Shown here piece by piece: positions 26,383 through 34,330 of a stretch of 64,000 nt of DNA; the first letter of the stretch is position 1; each line of letters opens with the position of its first letter. Location: positions 62,001-126,000 of the forward strand of contig NZ_JAHUWH010000003.1 of NCBI RefSeq assembly GCF_019219095.1, in the 5' to 3' direction. The translations under genes were made by a program, and so were the position numbers. This DNA is from Acidovorax sp. sic0104. Its GTDB lineage: Bacteria; Pseudomonadota; Gammaproteobacteria; Burkholderiales; Burkholderiaceae_C. The notes beneath the pieces were generated by a model. That model was not told the DNA's origin. It saw only the letters and a list, made by a program, of their open reading frames with translations, and did not search any database.

Positions 26383-27339
26383 CTAGATGTTGGAGCCGTC
26401 CACCCCCTCCATCGCCTGCCGGGTGACCTGGCTGCTGCGGCCCGGCATGGCCTCGCCCAGGTAGTCCAGGAAGCGGCGCACCGCGGGCGAAAGGCCTCTG
26501 CGCGACGGGAACACGGCGTGCACGATGGCGGGCAGCGGCGCCCAGTCGGGCAGCACGCGCACCAGGCGGCGGGCGCGGATCTCCTCGTAGCACATGTAGT
26601 CGGGCATCCAGCAGATGCCGGTCCCGGCCATGGCCGCGATCTTGAGCGTGAGCAGGTCGTCCGCCACATAGCGCGGCGCGTGGTGCACCACCTGGTGGAC
26701 GCCGCCGGGGCCGATCAGGTTCCAGGTGGAGCGGCCGTCGGGCGCCGACATGGCGATGCTGTCCAGGCGCGCCAGATCTTCCAGTGTCTGGGGTGTGCCC
26801 TGGCGGATGAGCTGCTCGGGGCTGGCCACCAGAATCTGAGTGGCATGGTCCAGGCGCTTGACGACCATGCTGCCGCTGTCCTCCACTGAAGGGCGCACGC
26901 GCAGAGCCACGTCGATGCCCTCCTCCACCAGGTTCACTGCGCGGTTGCTCACCATCATCTCGACCCGTACCTCGGGGTAGTCCGCCAGGAACTTGGGCAT
27001 CAGCTCGGCCAGCACCGTCTGCGCCAGGGTCACGGGGCAGCTCACACGGATGGTGCCGCGCGGCGCAGTCTGCACCTGGGCCACGGTGTCTGCCGCCGCC
27101 TGGGCCGACTCGCGCATGGCCTGGCAGTGGCGCAGGTAGGCCTCGCCAACTTCCGTCAACGACAGCTTGCGGGTGGTGCGCTGCAGCAGACGCACGCCCA
27201 GGTGGGTTTCCAGGTCAGACACGCGCCGCGACAGGCGGGACTTGGGAATGCCGAGGGCACGGCCCGCAGCTGCAAAGCCACCGCGCTCCACCACTTCGGC
27301 GAAATACAGCATGTCGTTGAGGTCTTGCATAAAGTTCAT
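26383..27339 (-). CDS. LysR-type regulator, divergent from azoreductase
   Basis: A 318-residue LysR-type regulator. The helix-turn-helix reads FAAAGRALGIPKSRLSRRVSDLE and is followed by TTRKLSLTEVGEAY; the effector domain follows. It is transcribed divergently from azoR, with a perfect inverted repeat (27349-27364) between them 10 bp upstream of this gene's start, so it probably controls azoR and itself. Relatives respond to quinones or other electrophiles; the ligand here is unknown. Two in-frame ATGs exist (27339 and 27330). Confidence 0.87.
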   Translation of the reverse strand: MNFMQDLNDMLYFAEVVERGGFAAAGRALGIPKSRLSRRVSDLETHLGVRLLQRTTRKLSLTEVGEAYLRHCQAMRESAQAAADTVAQVQTAPRGTIRVSCPVTLAQTVLAELMPKFLADYPEVRVEMMVSNRAVNLVEEGIDVALRVRPSVEDSGSMVVKRLDHATQILVASPEQLIRQGTPQTLEDLARLDSIAMSAPDGRSTWNLIGPGGVHQVVHHAPRYVADDLLTLKIAAMAGTGICWMPDYMCYEEIRARRLVRVLPDWAPLPAIVHAVFPSRRGLSPAVRRFLDYLGEAMPGRSSQVTRQAMEGVDGSNI

Positions 27340-27348
27340 CGTTCCACT

Positions 27349-27364
27349 GATAGAACAATCTATC
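27349..27364. promoter_or_regulatory. Probable LysR operator between regulator and azoR
   Basis: GATAG-AACAAT-CTATC, a perfect 5-6-5 inverted repeat in the 125-bp divergent region. It fits the T-N11-A layout of LysR sites. Confidence 0.65.
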
Positions 27365-27464
27365 GCAAGTTCACCACCTTATCAACATTTTGATGAGTCC
27401 CCACAATTCTTCCCATGGCCACACACCGTGGCACCCACCGGACCACATTCCAAGGAGTTCTCTC

Positions 27465-28109
27465 ATGCAACTGCTTCACATCGACTCCGCCATCACCGGC
27501 GAACAATCCGTCTCCCGCGAACTGACCGCCCGCACCGTGGCTGCGTGGAAGGCCGCGCACCCTGGTACCAGCGTGCAATATCTGGACCTGGCAGTACAGG
27601 CGCCGTCGCACCTGTCGGCCCAGTCCCTGGGTTTTCGCACGGGCCAGGCCGCCGCAACCGACGTCGAGCGCCAGGAAAACGCGCTGTCCGAAGCGCTGGT
27701 GAGCCAATTCCTGGCTGCTGACGTGATCGTGATCGGTGCACCGCTGTACAACTTCTCCATCCCCAGCCAGCTCAAGGCCTGGATAGACCGCCTCGCCCAG
27801 GCCGGCCGCACCTTCAAGTACACCGACAAGGGCCCCGTGGGCCTGGCCGGTGGCAAGACGGTGATCGTGGCGTCGAGCCGCGGCGGCGTGTATTCGTCGA
27901 GCGAAGGTGGCCAGGCCATGGAGCACCAGGAGAGCTACCTGAAGGTGGTGTTCGGCTTCTTCGGCATCACCGACGTACGCTTCGTGCGCGCCGAAGGCGT
28001 GGGCATGGGCCCAGACGCGAAGGCCCAGGCCTTCGCCAACGCCGACCGCGACATTGAGGCCCACGCGAGCACGGCTGCCAACCAGCCGCAAGTGGCCGCC
28101 GTGGCGTAA
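27465..28109 (+). CDS. azoR: FMN-dependent NADH-azoreductase
   Basis: A 214-residue flavodoxin-like oxidoreductase. The motifs [14 protein letters not shown] (phosphate loop) and [29 protein letters not shown] are characteristic of AzoR. It reduces quinones and azo dyes with NAD(P)H and FMN. The ATG at 27465 has a strong AAGGAG site 8 nt upstream; an earlier in-frame codon at 27390 lies in the regulatory region. Divergent LysR regulator upstream, intrinsic terminator downstream. Confidence 0.93.
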   Translation: MQLLHIDSAITGEQSVSRELTARTVAAWKAAHPGTSVQYLDLAVQAPSHLSAQSLGFRTGQAAATDVERQENALSEALVSQFLAADVIVIGAPLYNFSIPSQLKAWIDRLAQAGRTFKYTDKGPVGLAGGKTVIVASSRGGVYSSSEGGQAMEHQESYLKVVFGFFGITDVRFVRAEGVGMGPDAKAQAFANADRDIEAHASTAANQPQVAAVA

Positions 28110-28160
28110 CGCCCCCGGGGGCGGCCCGCCATGGCCGCCCGCACGCAGCGCGCACCTGCA

Positions 28161-28211
28161 AAGGGCCTGCGCATTTCCCTGGCGGGAAGTGTTCAGGCCC
28201 TTCGTCTTTTT
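28161..28211 (+). terminator. Intrinsic terminator after azoR
   Basis: AAGGGCCTG (28161-28169) pairs with CAGGCCCTT (28194-28202); a second hairpin TTCCC/GGGAA forms inside. The stem is followed by CGTCTTTTT. It also lies between convergent azoR and the FMN reductase gene. Confidence 0.75.
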
Positions 28212-28231
28212 GGTCTGTTGGGTTCGGTGCA

Positions 28232-28783
28232 TCAGCCCTGGTGCTGGCGCACCCAGGCCACGTACTTGTCCACCCAGCCCTGCAGGAACTTGCGGCTGGC
28301 TTCGCCAACATTGCCATCGGCGTCGAACAGGCCCTCCTTGGCGTGGATGAAGGCTTCGGGCTGGCCCAGCGTGGGCATGTCGAGATAGGCCAGCACGTTG
28401 CGCAAATGCTGCTGCGACAGCGCGGTGCCGATGGCCCCCACCGACGCGCCGATCACGCCCGCCGGCTTGCCGGCCCACGCACTCTGGCCATACGGCCGCG
28501 AGCCATGGTCGATGGCGTTCTTGAGCACACCGGGCACGGACCGGTTGTACTCGGGCGTGACGAACAGCACGCCGTGCGCGGCCTTGACTTCGCCCTTGAG
28601 GCGCAGCACCGAGGCGGCCTGCTGGCCGTCGTCGTCCTGGTTGTACAGCGGCAGGTCGTCAATGCGCAGCTGCGTGAAAGTCACGTCCTGCGGCGCCAGA
28701 CGGGCGAGTGCAGTGGCCAGTTGGCGGTTGAACGAATCCTTGCGCAGACTGCCGACGATGACAGCGATGTTGAGCTGGGCCAT
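28232..28783 (-). CDS. NAD(P)H-dependent FMN reductase family protein
   Basis: A 183-residue flavodoxin-fold flavoprotein of the NADPH-dependent FMN reductase family (ChrR/YieF/SsuE-like). The FMN phosphate loop GSLRKDSFNRQLA is at the N-terminus and TPEYNRSVPGVLKNAIDH is the isoalloxazine loop. Members reduce FMN, quinones, chromate or azo compounds. Convergent with azoR; both are redox flavoproteins. Nearby sulfur genes make an SsuE-like role conceivable, but a quinone or chromate reductase is equally likely. Confidence 0.88.
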   Translation of the reverse strand: MAQLNIAVIVGSLRKDSFNRQLATALARLAPQDVTFTQLRIDDLPLYNQDDDGQQAASVLRLKGEVKAAHGVLFVTPEYNRSVPGVLKNAIDHGSRPYGQSAWAGKPAGVIGASVGAIGTALSQQHLRNVLAYLDMPTLGQPEAFIHAKEGLFDADGNVGEASRKFLQGWVDKYVAWVRQHQG

Positions 28784-28913
28784 GGGTACTCTCTCCTTGG
28801 TGGTGGATGCCGTTTGAAAGCGGGGGGACCATGCATCCTAGGTGGCCGACCCGGCCGTATCAAGCGCACAGGCCGCTGCGGGCGGCCCCAGGCAGGGGAT
28901 GCTGCAGCCATTC

Positions 28914-28953
28914 GCTATCAAAAAAATAGCTGCTGGCGCTTTCATATCAAGCG
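28914..28953. repeat. Short intergenic palindromic repeat, copy 3
   Basis: GCTATCAAAAAAATAGC, then TGCTGGCGCTT and ATCAAGCGG. Same two-hairpin architecture as the copies at 20069, 37911 and 39861. It occupies the middle of the 242-bp gap between the FMN reductase gene and metQ; nothing else is recognisable there. Confidence 0.65.
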
Positions 28954-29026
28954 GCGGCAGCCATTTTCAGTTGGAAACAATGTCAGTGACCCGGTGGGTG
29001 CCCCTGTGTCCGGGTCATCAGCACCA

Positions 29027-29824
29027 TCAAAAGCCTGGCAACACCGAGCCCTTGAACTCGGTCTGGATGAACTTCTTCACTTCGTCCGAGTGGTAGGCCT
29101 TGACCAGCTTGGCAACCCAGGGCTTGTCCTTGTCGGCCTCGCGCACGGCGATCAGGTTGACGTAGGGGCTCTTGGCGTTTTCCTGCGCGATGGCGTCCTT
29201 GCCCGGGTTCAGGCCGGCCGACAGCGCGAAGTTGGTGTTGATGGCCGATGCGTCCAGGTCATCCAGCGAACGCGGCAGTTGGGCTGCATCGAGCTCGACG
29301 AACTTGAGCTTCTTGGGGTTGCTCACCACGTCCAGCGGCGTGGCCTTGAGGTCGGCACCGTCACGCAGCTTGATCAGGCCCTTGTCCTGCAGCACCAGCA
29401 GCACGCGGCCGCCGTTGGTGGGATCGTTGGGAATGCCGAACTTGGCGCCTTCCTTCAGGTCTTCGAGCTTCTTGACCTTCTTGGAATACAGGCCGATGGG
29501 GAAATTGACGGTGTAGCCGACGGGCACGAGCTTGTAGCCACGGTCCTTGACCTGGGCGTCCAGGTAGGGCTTGTGCTGGTAGCTGTTGGCATCCAGGTCT
29601 CCTGCGGCCAGGGCGGCGTTGGGCTGCACGTAGTCGCTGAATTCGACGACCTGGATCTTCAGGCCGTCCTTCTCGGCGACCTTCTTGACCACTTCGAAGA
29701 TCTGGGCATGGGGGCCACCCGTCACGCCGATCTTCAGGGGCTTGTCCTGGGCCATGACGCCGGTGGAGAAACCTGCGGCCAGGGCCAGGGCGAGAGTGGT
29801 TTGCAGCAGGGAGCGCTTGTTCAC
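29027..29824 (-). CDS. metQ: D-methionine-binding protein MetQ
   Basis: A 265-residue NlpA/MetQ-family binding protein. The signal peptide ends GVMAQ; the mature part begins DKPLKIGVTGGPHAQ. AALAAGDLDANSYQHKPYL is a classical family segment. It binds L- and D-methionine for the MetNI importer. The GTG at 29824 is chosen because AAAAGG lies 8 nt upstream; a GTG 9 bp earlier is possible. metI and metN are not adjacent but 8 kb away (37965-39698). A shared A/T-rich box lies upstream at 29875. Confidence 0.92.
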   Translation of the reverse strand: MNKRSLLQTTLALALAAGFSTGVMAQDKPLKIGVTGGPHAQIFEVVKKVAEKDGLKIQVVEFSDYVQPNAALAAGDLDANSYQHKPYLDAQVKDRGYKLVPVGYTVNFPIGLYSKKVKKLEDLKEGAKFGIPNDPTNGGRVLLVLQDKGLIKLRDGADLKATPLDVVSNPKKLKFVELDAAQLPRSLDDLDASAINTNFALSAGLNPGKDAIAQENAKSPYVNLIAVREADKDKPWVAKLVKAYHSDEVKKFIQTEFKGSVLPGF

Positions 29825-29874
29825 GGGAAACACCTTTTCGTTAAGAGATGTTTCGCATATTAGGGTTTACCTGA

Positions 29875-29893
29875 TAAAACTGGAAAGAATAGG
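29875..29893 (-). promoter_or_regulatory. Shared A/T-rich box upstream of metQ
   Basis: TAAAACTGGAAAGAATAGG (plus-strand reading), 15 of 19 positions identical to the box before sbp. It begins 51 bp upstream of the metQ start codon, a distance similar to the other two boxes. Confidence 0.45.
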
Positions 29894-29920
29894 TTTTTAT
29901 TTCCTTAAAACAAAATCGAA

Positions 29921-29943
29921 TAAAAACCCTGCCATCCCGGGTT
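29921..29943 (-). terminator. Weak intrinsic terminator after the DUF6817-like gene
   Basis: On the minus strand AACCC, a 9-base loop, GGGTT and then TTTATT. The stem is only 5 bp, so the call is tentative. It lies 20 bp beyond the stop codon at 29964. Confidence 0.4.
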
Positions 29944-29963
29944 GTTCCACCGTTCGCACAGCA

Positions 29964-31058
29964 TCAGGTTGCGGACCTCAACGCCACGTTGTTGAGCTTG
30001 TCCAAGCGCTCGGGCCAGGTGCCGTGCACCGTGGCGCCCTGCAGCAGGATGCGTGTCCATGCGACCCAGGCGTCCCATTGCACGCGTTTGTCCCACGAAT
30101 TGCCCCATGCGCAAAAGAGCTGCAGCGCGCTGGCGGCTGCGGCCTGCGCCTCGTCCGTGCGGCCGGCCGACAGGTACAGCTGCGCCAGCACCATCTGCGG
30201 CTCGCCCACCCAGGGGTTGTGGCGCACGGCGCTCTCCAGCACGCCGGTGGCGACATCCAGGTCCACGAGCGGCTGGTCCTGCTGTATCACCGACCAGTAC
30301 AGCGATGTCGCCGCCGCTTCGTCCGCCGCACTCAGGCCCTGCATGCAGTGGCCGAACACCGGGGGCACGGGCAGCAATCCCTTGAGGCCGGGGTGCTGCA
30401 GCGCCCGCCCCAGGCCGTTGATCTGCGACACCATGCGCCCGCTGGGACGCATCGGGCCGGGCCAGAGCGACGCCGCCCAGTGCACGGGCTGCGGCCGGTG
30501 CTGCACGGCCGGAAATCGCGAAAATATGTCGTCCTGCCAGCTGAACCACTGCTCGATGGTGTCCGCCATGCTCACCACGATGAAAGCCGCCACTTCGTAA
30601 GGCGTGAGCGTGTGCGGCTGGCCGTCCTTTTCCAGCACCAGGCTGCCATCGGCCGCCAGCGCGCCGGCCAGCACCTTCTGTACGAACTGCGTGCGCGACT
30701 GCGTGCAGAACAGGTACACGAGGTGTTCGGCCGATTCTCCCGCGATCTCGCGCACGCGGGCCCGCTCCTTGGCGGGGTCGAACTTCACCAGATCCACGAA
30801 GGCGTTGCCGTAAACGCTGTGCAAGAGGCCCAGCAAACGCACATCGCGCGGCTGCTGCCATAGGGTGAGCGAGCGTGCCACGCCCACCAGGTGGTGCCGA
30901 AAGGTGCCCGCCTTGTGCCAGTCCTGGCCCACGTTGCGCGCCAACACGGTGGGCAGAACGGGCGCGAGATCGGGGTCGCGGGCCAGCCACTCCTCGTCCA
31001 GCAGGTGCTGTGCGCGGGCGAACAGGTCGGCGTCCAGCGGTTGAAACGGCAGGCTCAT
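29964..31058 (-). CDS. DUF6817-like protein with TPR-like C-terminus
   Basis: A 364-residue cytoplasmic protein. The N-terminal half contains GTFRHHLVGVARSLTLWQQP and LLGLLHSVYGNAF, with a His pair and a His in the pattern of the HD-like DUF6817 family. The C-terminal half is helical with TPR-like repeats (LESAVRHNPWVGEPQMVLAQLYLSAGRTDEAQAAAA). Function unknown; an HD-type hydrolase fused to a scaffold is plausible. The ATG at 31058 has GGAG 8 nt upstream. It is divergent from the XRE-cupin regulator, 116 bp away, so it may be one of that regulator's targets. Confidence 0.7.
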   Translation of the reverse strand: MSLPFQPLDADLFARAQHLLDEEWLARDPDLAPVLPTVLARNVGQDWHKAGTFRHHLVGVARSLTLWQQPRDVRLLGLLHSVYGNAFVDLVKFDPAKERARVREIAGESAEHLVYLFCTQSRTQFVQKVLAGALAADGSLVLEKDGQPHTLTPYEVAAFIVVSMADTIEQWFSWQDDIFSRFPAVQHRPQPVHWAASLWPGPMRPSGRMVSQINGLGRALQHPGLKGLLPVPPVFGHCMQGLSAADEAAATSLYWSVIQQDQPLVDLDVATGVLESAVRHNPWVGEPQMVLAQLYLSAGRTDEAQAAAASALQLFCAWGNSWDKRVQWDAWVAWTRILLQGATVHGTWPERLDKLNNVALRSAT

Positions 31059-31134
31059 GATCTTGTCTCCGGTTTTTGGGGGGGGCGAATGCAATGTACA
31101 CACAGTATCAGCCGGGAGCGCAGGCGGGGGCTAA

Positions 31135-31162
31135 AATCCATTTTTATGGATTCAATTTCCAT
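31135..31162. promoter_or_regulatory. Overlapping palindromes, probable operator of the XRE regulator
   Basis: AATCCAT-TTTT-ATGGATT (31135-31152) is a perfect 7-4-7 inverted repeat. Its right half also pairs in ATGGA-TTCAATT-TCCAT (31146-31162). The site ends 12 bp before the regulator's ATG, typical of autorepression. Confidence 0.55.
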
Positions 31163-31174
31163 TAAACTGCCACC

Positions 31175-31813
31175 ATGGACATCAACACCCGCATCGCCCG
31201 CCGGCTGCGCTACCTGCGCGACGCTCGCGGATACTCGCTCGAAGCCCTGGCAGAACGCAGCGGCGTGAGCCGCTCCAACATCTCGCTGATCGAGCGCGGC
31301 CAGAGCAGCCCTACCGCCGCAGTGCTCGACAAGCTCGCCATCGGGTTGAGTGTGGCGCTGGCGTCCTTCTTCGACGACAGCGGCGACACCGACGCCGGCG
31401 GCGCAGCCCCCTCACCGCTGATCCGCGCCGCCGACCAGCCACAGTGGCAGGACCCGGCCTCGGGCTATGTGCGCCGCCGCCTCTCGCCCCCCGCGCCATC
31501 GCCGCTGCAGTTGGTGGAGGTGGTGTTCCCGCCCGGCCAGCGCGTGGCGCTGGACTCGGCCGTGCGCGACGCCGACATCCACCAGCAGGTCTGGCTGACC
31601 AAGGGCCGCATGGACATGACGGTGGGCGACACCACCTGGAAGCTGTCCGCCGGCGACTGCCTGGCGATGCAGCTCAACCAGCCCATCGTGTTCCACAACC
31701 CCGGGGCGCAGCCCGCGCGCTACCTGGTCGCCTTGACCACGCTCTCCCCTGCCCCCATGGCCGGCATCGCCAACATTGGCGCCATGGCAAAGATCGCCCG
31801 GAGAAAACCATGA
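31175..31813 (+). CDS. XRE-family regulator with C-terminal cupin domain
   Basis: A 212-residue regulator. Residues 1-65 form the helix-turn-helix (RIARRLRYLRDARGYSLEALAE and GVSRSNISLIERGQSSPTAAVLDKLA). Residues 105-200 form a cupin sensor domain (PGQRVALDS, TVGDTTWKLSAGDCLAMQLNQPIVFHNPG). Relatives of this class (PuuR/HipB-cupin type) regulate small metabolite catabolism or resistance genes. It overlaps the downstream GNAT gene by 4 bp (ATGA), so the two are co-translated. An upstream palindrome suggests autoregulation. Confidence 0.88.
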   Translation: MDINTRIARRLRYLRDARGYSLEALAERSGVSRSNISLIERGQSSPTAAVLDKLAIGLSVALASFFDDSGDTDAGGAAPSPLIRAADQPQWQDPASGYVRRRLSPPAPSPLQLVEVVFPPGQRVALDSAVRDADIHQQVWLTKGRMDMTVGDTTWKLSAGDCLAMQLNQPIVFHNPGAQPARYLVALTTLSPAPMAGIANIGAMAKIARRKP

Positions 31814-32379
31814 CCCATGCCCTGTGCGCTACCGACATCACCATCCGGCGCCTGGGTGCCAACGAGGCCGCCGCCAGCGCGGAGGCCTTGGCCGACGTGC
31901 TGATCGACTGTGTGCAGGGTGGCGCATCGGTGAGTTTCATGTGGCCCTTGCCGCACGCCAAGGCGATGGACTTCTGGCGCGGCGTGGCCGACGGCGTGGC
32001 GCGCAAGGAGCGCGTGCTGCTGGTGGCCGAGGACTCCGGCGGCGCCATCGTGGGCACCGTGCAGCTCATTACCGCCATGCCAGACAACCAGCCGCACCGC
32101 GCCGACGTGGCCAAGATGCTGGTCCACCGCCGCGCCCGCCGCCGGGGCGTGGCCCAGCTCCTGATGGCCGCCGTGGACGACGCCGCGCGCGATGCCGGCA
32201 AAACCATTCTGGTGCTGGACACGGTGACCGGCGGCGATGCCGAGCGCCTGTACCTGCGCGCCGGCTGGCAGCGCGTGGGCACGGTGCCCGACTACGCCCT
32301 GATGCCCGACGGAGCCCTGTGCGCCACCACGTTCTTTTGCCGGCGGCTGGACCCTGCAGGGCATGCGCCTGCGCCGTAG
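31810..32379 (+). CDS. GNAT-family N-acetyltransferase
   Basis: A 189-residue acetyltransferase. The acetyl-CoA-binding motif is VHRRARRRGVAQLLMAAV and the C-terminal part reads YLRAGWQRVGTVPDYAL. It is coupled to the XRE-cupin regulator. Substrate unknown; small amines or an antibiotic-like molecule are possible given the neighbour. ATG at 31810 lies within the preceding stop overlap. Confidence 0.85.
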   Translation: MTHALCATDITIRRLGANEAAASAEALADVLIDCVQGGASVSFMWPLPHAKAMDFWRGVADGVARKERVLLVAEDSGGAIVGTVQLITAMPDNQPHRADVAKMLVHRRARRRGVAQLLMAAVDDAARDAGKTILVLDTVTGGDAERLYLRAGWQRVGTVPDYALMPDGALCATTFFCRRLDPAGHAPAP

Positions 32380-32385
32380 CGGATG

Positions 32386-33333
32386 CTAGGTCGGGTCGCC
32401 TGCGGCCGCCTGTCGCACATCCACAGAAGGGGTCGCAAATGCCTCAAGCGCCCGCCACACCGCCTGGATGGCGGGGTCGTGCAGCTCTGACGCGCGGCGT
32501 GCGAGGCCCAGTTCGCGCAGCAGGGGCGGATGCAGCGGGCACACCAGCAGACCCTCTGTGTCTTGCCCATGCGCATCGGAACCGCCCACGCCCGGCTGCT
32601 CCAGCGGCAGCACCGCCACGCCATGGCCCGCCGCCACCAGGCTGCGCAATGCCAGGGGGTGGTTCAGCTCCATGCGGGGCCGGGGGTTCAGGCCCGCCTG
32701 CGCAAACCAGCCGGCGATAAGCCGGTACATCTGCGTGGCCGGGCCGAACGACATCCAGCGTTGATCGGCCAGCCATTGCGGCGTCGCCTGCGCAGGCGCG
32801 TTCCATGCGCCCGGCACCAACGCCACCATGGGGTCGCTGCGCCAGGGGTCCACCTGCACCCCGTTGCCCGAAGCCTGTGGCAGCGCGACGATGGCCAGGT
32901 CGAGCGTGCCGGCCCGCAGCCGAGCCATGGACTCGGCAGAGCTGAGCACGTCCAGCTTCACGTCCACTCCCGGGCCCTGGCGGGCCAGGTGCTCCAGCAG
33001 CGGAGGCAACAGGTCTGCGCTCACCCCCGCCGTGGTAGCCAGACGCACCACGCCTTCGAGCCCCTGTGCACGCCGGCGCACCCGCTCCACCACTTCGTCG
33101 GACGTGGACAGCAGGCGCCGCCCCGCGTCAACCAGCAGCTGGCCGGCCGGCGTCAGGCTGGCCTGGCGCCGGCCGCGCACCACCAGCGCCGCGCCCAGAC
33201 GGGACTCCAGCTCACTGATGTGCAGGCTGACCGTGGGTGGCGCCAGGTGCAGGGCCTGCGCGGCTGCGGCCAGCGTGCCCAGGTCGGCAATCGCAATGAG
33301 GGTCTGCACCTGGTCGAGGTTGAGGTTTCGCAT
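32386..33333 (-). CDS. LysR-type regulator, divergent from EamA transporter
   Basis: A 315-residue LysR regulator. The helix-turn-helix is LAAAAQALHLAPPTVSLHISELE followed by GRRQASLTPAGQLL. ATG at 33333 (MRNLNLDQ) is the conventional start; an in-frame TTG lies 18 bp upstream. An inverted repeat ATCAG-AAATC-CTGAT (33332-33346) overlaps this start codon, so the protein may repress its own gene while controlling the divergent EamA permease. Confidence 0.86.
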   Translation of the reverse strand: MRNLNLDQVQTLIAIADLGTLAAAAQALHLAPPTVSLHISELESRLGAALVVRGRRQASLTPAGQLLVDAGRRLLSTSDEVVERVRRRAQGLEGVVRLATTAGVSADLLPPLLEHLARQGPGVDVKLDVLSSAESMARLRAGTLDLAIVALPQASGNGVQVDPWRSDPMVALVPGAWNAPAQATPQWLADQRWMSFGPATQMYRLIAGWFAQAGLNPRPRMELNHPLALRSLVAAGHGVAVLPLEQPGVGGSDAHGQDTEGLLVCPLHPPLLRELGLARRASELHDPAIQAVWRALEAFATPSVDVRQAAAGDPT

Positions 33334-33452
33334 CAGAAATCCTGATTTCAATCGTCATTTAATTCAACTTTACAGATGTCTGATGGAAAAAGATGATCCG
33401 CGCAGCCAAAACAAATGCCCAACAGAACCGCCACTGCGCGGACTTCATCACC

Positions 33453-34304
33453 ATGCTGACCAACGACGTCTTTCTCATCGTGCTGCTGTCCGCAGCACTC
33501 AACGCGGGGTGGAACAGCGCCATCAAGGTGGGCGGCGACCGCATCACCGCCATGGCCATCACCACGCTGGCAGGCAGCGGGCTTTCGCTGCTCGCCCTGC
33601 CGTGGGTGGACATGCCAGCAGCAACCAGCTGGTCGCTGCTGGTGCTGTCGATCGTCGTCCACACGGCCTACCACTTCGCCCTGCCCGTGGCCTACAACCA
33701 TGGCGACATGGGCCAGGTGTACCCCATCGCACGGGGCTCTGCGCCGCTGCTGGTGATGTTGGGAGCCGCACTGTTCGCGGGTGAATGGCCGAGCAGCGGG
33801 GCCCTGTGGGGCGTGACCTGTTTGTGCGCGGGCGTGCTGTCGCTGGCGCTTGTGCGCAGCGCCGGCCACCGGGCCAGCCAGCGCAGGGCCGTGGGTTATG
33901 CGCTGCTGACGGGTGTGTTGATTGCCGCCTACACCGTGGTGGACGCGCTGGGCGCGCGACAGGCGGGCTCGGCCATCGGCTTTGCCGTCATGCTGACCCT
34001 GGGTGACGGCATTGCCACGGCGCTCATCGTGCTTCTCTGGAAGGGGCCCCGCACCTTTTGCGTGGACCGCGCCATGCTGCTGCGCTGCGGTGCAGCCGGC
34101 TCGATGCAGATGGGGGCGTACTGGATTGCCGTGTGGGCACTGGCGCGCGCACCGATGGGCGCGGTGTCTGCGCTGCGCGAGACCAGCGTGCTGCTGGTGG
34201 CCTTGATTTCGACCTGGCTTCTCAAGGAGCGCATGGGAGCGGCGCGCATGGTGTCGGTCGCGCTGGTGTGCGCAGGGCTGCTCATGGTGCGGCTGTCGTC
34301 CTGA
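33453..34304 (+). CDS. EamA/DMT-superfamily permease
   Basis: A 283-residue inner-membrane protein with about ten hydrophobic segments in two repeats of the EamA family (NAGWNSAIKVGGD ... LPVAYNHGDMGQVYPIARGSAPLLV in the first half; SALRETSVLLVALISTWLLKERMGAARM in the second). EamA proteins mostly export or import small metabolites such as amino acids. The ATG at 33453 gives the standard hydrophobic start; an earlier in-frame ATG at 33393 would add a non-homologous tail. Divergent LysR regulator upstream. Confidence 0.85.
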   Translation: MLTNDVFLIVLLSAALNAGWNSAIKVGGDRITAMAITTLAGSGLSLLALPWVDMPAATSWSLLVLSIVVHTAYHFALPVAYNHGDMGQVYPIARGSAPLLVMLGAALFAGEWPSSGALWGVTCLCAGVLSLALVRSAGHRASQRRAVGYALLTGVLIAAYTVVDALGARQAGSAIGFAVMLTLGDGIATALIVLLWKGPRTFCVDRAMLLRCGAAGSMQMGAYWIAVWALARAPMGAVSALRETSVLLVALISTWLLKERMGAARMVSVALVCAGLLMVRLSS

Positions 34305-34330
34305 CTCGCGGGTGAGTGCCCCCGGAACGA

